A stretch of 64,000 nt of DNA from Oscillospiraceae bacterium (GTDB taxonomy: Bacteria > Bacillota > Clostridia > Oscillospirales > Acutalibacteraceae): NCBI GenBank assembly GCA_015066565.1, contig SVOB01000001.1, positions 186,001 to 250,000 on the forward strand. The letters run 5' to 3'. Below the pieces are notes generated by a model. It did no database searches. It was not told the origin of the DNA and saw only the letters and a list, made by a program, of their open reading frames with translations. Positions 18,569 through 29,282 of this stretch are shown here, one piece after another (position 1 is the first letter of the stretch; every line of letters begins with the position of its first letter). The translations under genes were made by a program, and so were the position numbers.

Positions 18569-19834
18569 ATGAAATTACTCGTAGTCGGTTCGGGCGGACG
18601 TGAACACGCCATAATCAAACAGTTAAAAAAGAATAATAATGTTGAAAAGGTTTACGCTTTACCCGGTAACGGCGGTATAGCCGCTGACGCCGAATGTGTT
18701 AATATCGGCGCAAAGGATATTGACGGTATAGTTGAATTTGCTTATAATAACAAAATTGATTTTGCCGTTGTAGCTCCCGACGACCCGTTGGTTTTAGGCT
18801 GTGTTGACGCCCTTGAAGCGCACGGGATTCCGTGCTTCGGACCGAATAAGGATGCCGCTATAATTGAAGGCAGTAAGGTATTTTCAAAAAATCTTATGAA
18901 AAAATACGGTATTCCGACTGCAGAATATGAGGTATTTTCAGATATTGAAAGCGCTTTGAAATATCTTGAAACTGCGCCTATACCTACTGTTATAAAGGCT
19001 GACGGACTTGCTCTTGGAAAGGGAGTTATAATCGCTTTCACAAGAGAAGAAGCAATAAACGCCGTTCGTTCTATGATGGAGGATAAAATCTTCGGTGAAA
19101 GCGGCGCGAATATTGTAATTGAAGAATTTCTTGAGGGTCCTGAGGTTTCGGTTCTTTCATTTACCGACGGCAAAACAGTTGTTCCTATGATTTCATCAAT
19201 GGATCATAAGAGGGCAAAGGATAACGACGAAGGGTTAAATACGGGCGGTATGGGAACTGTTGCTCCTAACCCTTATTACACAAAATCCGTTGCCGACGAG
19301 TGTATGGAAAAAATCTTTCTTCCGACAATAAACGCTATGAATATGGAAGGAAGAACATTCAAAGGATGCCTGTATTTCGGTCTTATGATAACGAAGGACG
19401 GACCGAAGGTTATTGAGTATAACTGCCGTTTCGGAGACCCCGAAACTCAGGTCGTTTTACCTTTGCTTAAAACCGATTTGCTTGATATTTTTACGGCTGT
19501 AAGAAATGAAAAGCTTTCTCAGATTAATGTTGAATTTTCTGATGAAAACGCCTGTTGCGTTATAATGGCTTCCGACGGTTATCCTCAGAAATATAACACC
19601 GGCTATGAAATTTCTTTACCCGAAGAAAACGGCTTTGAAATCTTTATTGCAGGCGCAAAAAATGAAAACGGAAAGCTTCTTACAAGCGGAGGAAGAGTTC
19701 TCGGCGTTACTGCTAAAGGCAGTTCACTTGAAGAAGCGATTGAGAAATCATATAAAGCAGTTGAAAAAATCAGCTTTGAAAACGCTTATTACCGAAAAGA
19801 TATCGGTCAGAGGGCCCTTAAGGCTTTTAAATAA
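18569..19834 (+). CDS. purD: Phosphoribosylamine-glycine ligase (GAR synthetase)
   Basis: 421 residues with N-terminal VVGSGGREHAI, an ATP-grasp core (TVIKADGLALGKGVIIA, GGMGTVAPNPYY), the metal-binding YNCRFGDPETQ and a C-terminal GARS domain. It ligates phosphoribosylamine and glycine. Its substrate is the product of PurF, which makes the missing glutaminase function in the upstream PurF-like gene relevant. Spacing to both neighbours is under 15 bp. Confidence 0.96.
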   Translation: MKLLVVGSGGREHAIIKQLKKNNNVEKVYALPGNGGIAADAECVNIGAKDIDGIVEFAYNNKIDFAVVAPDDPLVLGCVDALEAHGIPCFGPNKDAAIIEGSKVFSKNLMKKYGIPTAEYEVFSDIESALKYLETAPIPTVIKADGLALGKGVIIAFTREEAINAVRSMMEDKIFGESGANIVIEEFLEGPEVSVLSFTDGKTVVPMISSMDHKRAKDNDEGLNTGGMGTVAPNPYYTKSVADECMEKIFLPTINAMNMEGRTFKGCLYFGLMITKDGPKVIEYNCRFGDPETQVVLPLLKTDLLDIFTAVRNEKLSQINVEFSDENACCVIMASDGYPQKYNTGYEISLPEENGFEIFIAGAKNENGKLLTSGGRVLGVTAKGSSLEEAIEKSYKAVEKISFENAYYRKDIGQRALKAFK

Positions 19835-19845
19835 AGGGGAGTAAT

Positions 19846-22800
19846 ATGGTTTACAGAATTTTTGTTGAAAAGCGTAACGGACTTACTAACGAAGCCAACG
19901 CACTTAAAAGCGATATAAAAAATACGCTGGGAATTAAGCTTGAGAATTTAAGAATTCTTAACAGGTATGACGTTGAAAACATTGACAGCGAGCTTTTTGA
20001 TTACTCTGTCAAAACTGTTTTTTCCGAACCACAGCTCGATATTGTTACATCTTCATTAAATTATAATGAGGGTGATAAGGTGTTTGCCGTTGAGTTTTTG
20101 CCCGGTCAGTTTGACCAGCGCGCCGATTCTGCCGCCCAGTGTATTCAGATTATTTCACAGAAAGAAAAACCGCTTGTCCGTACTGCAAAGGTTTATGTTC
20201 TTTCGGGCGAGGTAAGTGAAAACGAAGTAAACCAGATTAAGAAATATGTAATTAACCCCGTTGAAGCAAGAGAAGCTACTCTTGAAACCTTTTCGACATT
20301 AAAGACAGATTATGATATACCCACAACCGTTGAAACACTTGAGGGCTTTATAGAATTTAACGACAGTCAGCTTAACGATTTTGTTAAGAAATACGGTCTT
20401 GCGATGGATTTTGACGACCTAAAATTCTGTCAGGATTACTTTAAGAGTGAAAAGAGAAATCCCACAATAACCGAAATCAGAATGATAGATACCTACTGGT
20501 CAGACCATTGCCGTCATACTACGTTCTTAACAACAATCGACAGCGTCAAATTTGAGGACGAGCTTTTACAGAAAGCTTATGACGATTATATTTCCGTAAG
20601 AAAGGCTATTAACAGAACTAAGCCTGTTAATCTTATGGACCTTGCTACAATTGCGACAAAATATCTTAAACAGCAGGGTAAGCTTCCGCTTCTTGACGAG
20701 TCGGAGGAAATTAACGCCTGCACTGTTAAAATGACAATTAAGGTCGACGGCGAGGATGAAGAATGGCTTTTGCTTTTTAAAAATGAAACGCATAACCATC
20801 CTACCGAAATCGAGCCGTTCGGCGGCGCGGCAACCTGTATAGGCGGCGCAATCCGCGACCCGCTTTCGGGCAGAAGCTATGTCTACGCCGCTATGCGTGT
20901 TACGGGCGCTGCTGACCCGTTAAAGCCTTTTAACGAGACGTTAGAGGGGAAATTACCTCAAAGAAAAATTGTTACTACTGCGGCGGCAGGCTACAGCTCA
21001 TACGGTAATCAGATCGGTCTTGCTACAGGTCAGGTTGACGAAATTTATCACGAGGGCTATGCCGCAAAACGCATGGAAATCGGCGCTGTAATTGCAGCTG
21101 CTCCTAAAGAAAACGTCAGACGTGAAAGACCCGTTGACGGAGATATAGTAATTCTTCTCGGCGGTAAAACAGGCCGTGACGGTTGCGGCGGCGCTACGGG
21201 TTCGTCTAAATCCCATACGCTTCAGTCTCTTGAAAGCTGTGGCGCTGAAGTTCAGAAGGGTAATGCTCCCGAAGAAAGAAAATTACAGAGATTATTCAGA
21301 AATAAAGAAGCGTCTTTACTTATTAAGCGTTGTAACGATTTCGGCGCAGGCGGTGTATCGGTTGCTATAGGCGAGCTTGCTGACGGACTTGAAATTGACC
21401 TTAATGCAGTTCCTAAAAAATATGACGGACTTGACGGAACAGAGCTTGCCATTTCCGAGTCGCAGGAAAGAATGGCTGTTGTAGTCGCAAAAGAGGATGT
21501 TGAAAGATTCAAGGAACTCGCTTACAGCGAAAACCTTGAAGCAACAGTTGTTGCCGTAGTTAAAGCAGATCCAAGACTTCGTATGAACTGGAACGGCAAG
21601 ACTATTGTTGATATTTCAAGGGATTTTCTTAATTCAAACGGCGCTGAAAAGCATATTGATATTTGTCCCGAAAAGTTAGCCGATTATAATAAGAATACTC
21701 CTAATGATTTCGTTAACGGTTATAAAGAATTAGCAGGTGATTTGAACGTTTGCTCAAAGCGCGGTTTATCAGAACGCTTTGACTCAACAATAGGCGCAGG
21801 TACTGTTCTTATGCCTTTCGGTGGAAAGAATCAGTTAACTCCTATTCAGGCTATGGTTAACAAGATTTCAGTTGAGAAAAAGCATACTGACGACTGTTCA
21901 TTTATGGCTTGGGGTTATAACCCGTTTATAACCGAGAAAAGCCCTTATCACGGCGCATATCTTGCTGTTATTGAATCTGTTTCAAAGCTTATAGCTACGG
22001 GCGCTGCATTTGAAGAAGTTTATCTCACTTTCCAGGAATATTTTGAAAAACCGAATAAAGACCCAAAGCGTTGGGGTAAGCCTCTTTCGGCGCTTTTAGG
22101 CGCATTTGAAGCTCAAAAGGATTTAAGTATCGCCTCTATCGGCGGCAAGGATTCAATGAGCGGAAGCTTTGAAAACATTGACGTTCCGCCTACGCTGGTT
22201 TCCTTTGCAGTTACACACGATACTGTTGATAAGGTTGTAACTCCCGAGTTTAAAGGCGCAGGTCATAAGGTAGTTATTATTAAGACGGATTATAACGAAA
22301 ATAATCTTCCCGATACGGCTTCTTTACTTAAGAACTTTGATATAATAAAAGAACTTAATGAAAAAGGCGAGGCATTGTCCTGTTATACTCCTACCTACGG
22401 CGGAATTGCGGAAGCAATTCTTAAAATGGCTATGGGTAACGCTATCGGATTTAAATATAACAGTGAAATATCAGTTGAAGATATTTTCGGTTATAATTAC
22501 GGCTCATTTATAGTTGAACTGAAAAATGATTTGGAAATCGGCGAGACGCTCGGTTATACTACGGAAGAAAAGTCTATTGAATATCGCAGCAATAAACTTG
22601 AACTTGAACAACTGGTTTCAATTTACGAGAATAAATTAGAGCCCGTCTTCGCCTGCAATATTAAGCAGGAAAACATCACCGCAGAAAACTTTACTTATAA
22701 AACAGAAAATAGAGTTTCACCTGCAATTAAAACCGCCCAGCCGAAGGTTCTTATTCCCGTATTCCCCGGTACTAACTGTGAATTCGATACGGCTAAGGTT

Positions 22801-23535
22801 CTTCGTGACGCAGGCGCAGAGCCCGAAATTATTGTTATAAACAATCTTTCTTCAAGCGATATTTCACAGTCGGTTGAGTATTTTTCAAAACAGCTTAAAC
22901 AGTCACAGATTGTGTTCATCCCCGGCGGTTTTTCAGGCGGCGACGAACCCGACGGTTCAGGTAAATTTATTACGGCGTTCTTCAGAAACGCCGCTATTAA
23001 AGAACAGGTAACTGATTTGCTCGAAAACCGCGACGGACTTATGTGCGGTATCTGTAACGGCTTCCAGGCGCTTATAAAGCTCGGTCTTGTTCCTTACGGA
23101 AAGATAATTGATACCGACGAAACCTGTCCGACGCTTACCTTTAACACTATTAACCGTCACCAGTCAAGGCTTGTCAGAACAAGAATTGCTTCAAATAAAT
23201 CGCCCTGGCTTATGAACACAAATGTCGGAGATATTTATACCGTACCGATTTCTCACGGTGAAGGCAAATTCTTCTGTTCTGACGAATTGGTAAGAAAGCT
23301 TGCAGAAAACGGACAGATAGCAACCCAGTATGTTGATTTAAACGGTAACGCTTCAGCCGATATTCACTTCAATCCGAACGGCTCTGCGTTTGCAGTTGAG
23401 GGTATTACTTCTCCCGACGGAAGAGTATTCGGTAAAATGGGACATTCCGAAAGAATCGGTAACGGTCTTTATAAAAATGTTGACGGGGTTTACGATATGG
23501 GTATGTTCCGTTCGGCAGTTGAATATTTTAAATAA
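19846..23535 (+). CDS. purL: Phosphoribosylformylglycinamidine synthase, single-chain
   Basis: 1229 residues, the large one-polypeptide form in which the PurS-, PurL- and PurQ-like parts are fused. The middle contains IDTYWSDHCRHTTF, FKNETHNHPTEIEPFGGAAT and a second PurM-like half (SIGGKDSMSGSF). The C-terminal glutaminase has VFPGTNCEFDTA, the nucleophile motif LMCGICNGFQAL, and FGKMGHSERI near the end. It converts FGAR to FGAM using glutamine and ATP. It is the last gene of the purine operon, followed by a hairpin. GGGG precedes the ATG. Confidence 0.96.
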   Translation: MVYRIFVEKRNGLTNEANALKSDIKNTLGIKLENLRILNRYDVENIDSELFDYSVKTVFSEPQLDIVTSSLNYNEGDKVFAVEFLPGQFDQRADSAAQCIQIISQKEKPLVRTAKVYVLSGEVSENEVNQIKKYVINPVEAREATLETFSTLKTDYDIPTTVETLEGFIEFNDSQLNDFVKKYGLAMDFDDLKFCQDYFKSEKRNPTITEIRMIDTYWSDHCRHTTFLTTIDSVKFEDELLQKAYDDYISVRKAINRTKPVNLMDLATIATKYLKQQGKLPLLDESEEINACTVKMTIKVDGEDEEWLLLFKNETHNHPTEIEPFGGAATCIGGAIRDPLSGRSYVYAAMRVTGAADPLKPFNETLEGKLPQRKIVTTAAAGYSSYGNQIGLATGQVDEIYHEGYAAKRMEIGAVIAAAPKENVRRERPVDGDIVILLGGKTGRDGCGGATGSSKSHTLQSLESCGAEVQKGNAPEERKLQRLFRNKEASLLIKRCNDFGAGGVSVAIGELADGLEIDLNAVPKKYDGLDGTELAISESQERMAVVVAKEDVERFKELAYSENLEATVVAVVKADPRLRMNWNGKTIVDISRDFLNSNGAEKHIDICPEKLADYNKNTPNDFVNGYKELAGDLNVCSKRGLSERFDSTIGAGTVLMPFGGKNQLTPIQAMVNKISVEKKHTDDCSFMAWGYNPFITEKSPYHGAYLAVIESVSKLIATGAAFEEVYLTFQEYFEKPNKDPKRWGKPLSALLGAFEAQKDLSIASIGGKDSMSGSFENIDVPPTLVSFAVTHDTVDKVVTPEFKGAGHKVVIIKTDYNENNLPDTASLLKNFDIIKELNEKGEALSCYTPTYGGIAEAILKMAMGNAIGFKYNSEISVEDIFGYNYGSFIVELKNDLEIGETLGYTTEEKSIEYRSNKLELEQLVSIYENKLEPVFACNIKQENITAENFTYKTENRVSPAIKTAQPKVLIPVFPGTNCEFDTAKVLRDAGAEPEIIVINNLSSSDISQSVEYFSKQLKQSQIVFIPGGFSGGDEPDGSGKFITAFFRNAAIKEQVTDLLENRDGLMCGICNGFQALIKLGLVPYGKIIDTDETCPTLTFNTINRHQSRLVRTRIASNKSPWLMNTNVGDIYTVPISHGEGKFFCSDELVRKLAENGQIATQYVDLNGNASADIHFNPNGSAFAVEGITSPDGRVFGKMGHSERIGNGLYKNVDGVYDMGMFRSAVEYFK

Positions 23536-23540
23536 TTTAA

Positions 23541-23567
23541 AACAGAGGTCTTTTTAAGACCTCTGTT
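23541..23567 (+). terminator. Hairpin after the purine operon
   Basis: Perfect 12-bp arms, AACAGAGGTCTT (23541-23552) and AAGACCTCTGTT (23556-23567), surround a TTT loop. The downstream sequence is ACACTTTG rather than a T-run, so termination may be inefficient. It lies only 10 bp before the next start codon. Confidence 0.6.
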
Positions 23568-23577
23568 ACACTTTGTT

Positions 23578-24360
23578 ATGAAAAATTATATTGCTTCGCT
23601 TTTCAAAACTAAAAACAGTGAAAACAGACTGTATCTAATTGACTTCTTGCGTGGATTTACTATTATCAATATGATTTTATACCACGCTGTCTGGGATATG
23701 GTCTATCTACTTGATTTCAATATTCCTTGGTTTAAGGGAAGTTCGGGATTTATCTGGCAACAGGCGATATGCTATTCCTTTATTCTTATTTCGGGATTTT
23801 GCATTAATCTTTCAAAGAACGGTTTTAAGGGCGGAATTGTTGTATTTATCTGCGGAATAATTGTTTCTGCCGTAACCTTTTTGTTTATGCCCGAAAATTC
23901 AATTCTTTTCGGTATTTTAACGTTTTTAGGCTCGGCAATGATAATAACCGTTCTTTTTATTAAGCCATTAAAAAGAGTAAATTCTTTTGTCGGTTTAATA
24001 ATTAATATTTTACTGTTTATTATTTTAAGACATATAAATGACGGCTATATAGGACTTTTTGACATATTTACAGTTCAGATTCCCGTATTCTTATATAACG
24101 GTTATTTTGCTTCGTTTATCGGATTTACTGATAAAAGTTTTATTTCGGCGGATTATTTTTCTGTTTTACCATGGATTTTCCTTTTCCTGACGGGTTATTA
24201 TTTCGGCAGAATTGTAAAAATAGAAGAAAAGGGGAAAGAGTATGGATTCTTAAAAATGAAGATACCGATTTTAAATTATATAGGTCAACATTCGCTTATT
24301 ATTTACCTTGTCCATCAGCCGGTTTTATATATTTTTACTTTAATATACAATTCATTATAA
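23578..24360 (+). CDS. DUF1624 / heparan-alpha-glucosaminide acetyltransferase-like membrane protein
   Basis: 260 residues with about seven hydrophobic membrane segments. The N-terminal RLYLIDFLRGFTIINMILYH matches the signature of the DUF1624 (HGSNAT catalytic) family of integral membrane acyltransferase-like proteins; YIGQHSLIIYLVHQP near the C-terminus is also typical. Substrate and role in this organism are unknown. No clear ribosome binding site precedes ATG 23578, which comes 10 bp after a strong hairpin, and no alternative in-frame start is nearby. It may be poorly or conditionally translated. A terminator follows. Confidence 0.75.
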   Translation: MKNYIASLFKTKNSENRLYLIDFLRGFTIINMILYHAVWDMVYLLDFNIPWFKGSSGFIWQQAICYSFILISGFCINLSKNGFKGGIVVFICGIIVSAVTFLFMPENSILFGILTFLGSAMIITVLFIKPLKRVNSFVGLIINILLFIILRHINDGYIGLFDIFTVQIPVFLYNGYFASFIGFTDKSFISADYFSVLPWIFLFLTGYYFGRIVKIEEKGKEYGFLKMKIPILNYIGQHSLIIYLVHQPVLYIFTLIYNSL

Positions 24361-24366
24361 AATCAG

Positions 24367-24398
24367 CAACGCAGGAAAGATTTTCTGCGTTGTTTTTA
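24367..24398 (+). terminator. Intrinsic terminator after the DUF1624 gene
   Basis: CAACGCAG (24367-24374) pairs with CTGCGTTG (24385-24392), extended by GAAA/TTTC, followed by TTTTTATT. It separates the membrane protein from the uvrBA promoter. Confidence 0.8.
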
Positions 24399-24427
24399 TT
24401 TACATAACCGAACATTTGTGTTATAAT
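24399..24427 (+). promoter_or_regulatory. uvrBA promoter with a degenerate LexA-like box
   Basis: TTTACA (24399-24404) and TATAAT (24422-24427) are 17 bp apart. Between them CGAACATTTGTGTT (24409-24422) matches the Gram-positive SOS box CGAACRNRYGTTYC at most positions but misses the final TC of the right half. uvrB is a known LexA target in Bacillus, so SOS control is plausible. The promoter is solid; the operator is tentative. Confidence 0.6.
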
Positions 24428-24458
24428 AAAACGAATTATGAAGAAAGGGGACGGCGTA

Positions 24459-26410
24459 ATGGATAAATTCGTTCTTCACAGTGATTTCAAGCCGACAGGA
24501 GACCAGCCCGAAGCTATTGAAGCGCTTGTAAACGGTATTAATCAGGGTTATATGGAACAGACCCTGCTCGGCGTTACGGGAAGCGGTAAAACGTTTACTA
24601 TGGCTAACGTAATTGAAAAATGTAACAGACCGACCTTAATTCTTGCTCATAATAAAACGCTCGCCGCCCAGCTTTGTTCGGAGTTTAAAGAATTTTTCCC
24701 CGAAAATGCGGTTGAATATTTTGTTTCATATTATGATTATTATCAGCCGGAGGCTTATATTCCCTCAACCGACACCTACATTGAAAAGGATTCGGCGATT
24801 AACGATGAAATTGATAAGCTCCGTCATTCGGCGACATCTGCTCTTTCCGAAAGACGAGACGTTATAATCGTTGCTTCCGTTTCCTGTATTTATACTCTCG
24901 GCGACCCGATTGATTACAGAAATATGGTTATTTCTCTTCGCGAGGGTATGACTAAAAACCGTGATGAATTATTAGAAAAGCTTGTTTCTATTCAGTATGA
25001 AAGAAACGATATAAACTTTATCAGAAATAAGTTCAGAGTTAGGGGAGATACGGTTGAGGTTTTTCCCGTTTATTCAAATGATACGGCAATAAGAATTGAA
25101 TTCTTCGGCGACGAAATTGACAGGATTTCGGAGTTTAACCCGCTTACCGGTGAAACAAAAAACGTTGTAAAACATGTTGCGATTTATCCTGCTTCTCACT
25201 ATGTTGTTTCGCATGACAGACTTGAAAAAAGCTGTGAAGCCTTAAGACAGGAGATGGAGGAAAGGGTTAAACAGTTTGAAAGCGAGGGAAAACTGCTCGA
25301 AGCTCAGAGAATCAGGCAGAGAACTGAATACGATATAGAAATGCTTCTTGAAACAGGTTTCTGTAAGGGAATTGAAAACTATTCAAGAGTTATGTCGGGT
25401 CGTCCTGCAGGTTCGGCTCCTTTCACTCTTCTTGATTATTTTCCCGATGATTTTCTTCTTTTCGTCGATGAATCCCACGTTACGCTTCCTCAGGTTAGAG
25501 GTATGTACGGCGGCGACCGTTCAAGAAAAGAAAATCTTGTTGAATTCGGTTTCAGGCTTCCGTCCGCATTTGACAACAGACCGCTTATGTTTGATGAGTT
25601 TTATAAAAAAGTCGGACAAAAGGTCTTTGTAAGCGCAACTCCTGGCGACTTTGAAAAACAGAAAAGTAAACAGATTGTTGAACAGGTAATAAGACCTACC
25701 GGACTTCTTGACCCCGAAATTACGGTTAAGGGAACAGAAGGTCAGATTGACGACCTGCTTTCGGAAATCAATTTAAGAGTTGAAAGAAAAGAGCGTGTAC
25801 TTGTCACTACGCTGACTAAAAAAATGGCGGAGGATTTGACAGATTATCTTTCAGACAGAGGTATTAAGGTCAGATATATGCACTATGACATTGACACCAT
25901 TGAAAGAATGGAGATTATCCGCGACCTACGTTTAGGTGAGTTTGATGTTCTTGTCGGTATAAATCTTCTCCGTGAAGGACTTGATATTCCCGAGGTGTCG
26001 CTTGTTGCAATCCTTGACGCTGACAAGGAAGGCTTTTTACGTTCGGAACAGTCACTTATTCAGACTATCGGCCGAGCCGCAAGAAACTCGCACGGCGAGG
26101 TTATTATGTACGCCGATTCTGTTACTCCGTCAATGGAAAGAGCCTTGACGGAAACTTACAGACGCCGTGAAAAGCAGATGAAGTATAACGAAGAGCATAA
26201 TATTACTCCGACTACCATTAATAAGGGAGTCAGGGAGATACTTGAAATCAGCTCTCATAAGGAAAAGAATTTAAGACATCTTAAGCCTCAGGAAAAGGAA
26301 AAGATGATAAAGGAATTAACTGCCGAAATGAAAGCGGCGGCAAAGCTTCTTGAATTTGAACATGCGGCGTTTCTCCGTGACCGTATCAATGAACTGAGAA
26401 AGGGTAAGTA

Positions 26411-26411
<1 letters not shown>
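24459..26411 (+). CDS. uvrB: Excinuclease ABC subunit B
   Basis: 650 residues. Helicase-like domains carry Walker [15 protein letters not shown] and the DNA-clamping beta-hairpin [23 protein letters not shown] (DEAD-like motif) and [12 protein letters not shown] (motif VI) are also present, and a C-terminal UVR domain interacts with UvrC. It verifies lesions after loading by UvrA in nucleotide excision repair. ATG 24459 is preferred because AAAGGGG lies 8 bp upstream; an earlier ATG at 24438 would sit almost at the transcription start. uvrA overlaps the stop codon by one base. Confidence 0.96.
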
Positions 26412-29233
<2,822 letters not shown>

Positions 29234-29244
29234 TATAAAGAAAA

Positions 29245-29280
29245 AACACCGTAGTATCAAACTACGGTGTTTTATTTTTC
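29245..29280. terminator. Bidirectional terminator between uvrA and the yfhO-like gene
   Basis: ACACCGTAGT (29246-29255) and ACTACGGTGT (29261-29270) form a perfect 10-bp stem. A-run on the left and T-run on the right give a T-tail on either strand, serving both convergent transcripts. Confidence 0.88.
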
Positions 29281-29282
29281 TG

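Noticed and set aside
18742-19173. 143-residue frame on the minus strand
   Set aside because: Fully antisense to the conserved ATP-grasp core of purD; composition typical of a shadow frame.
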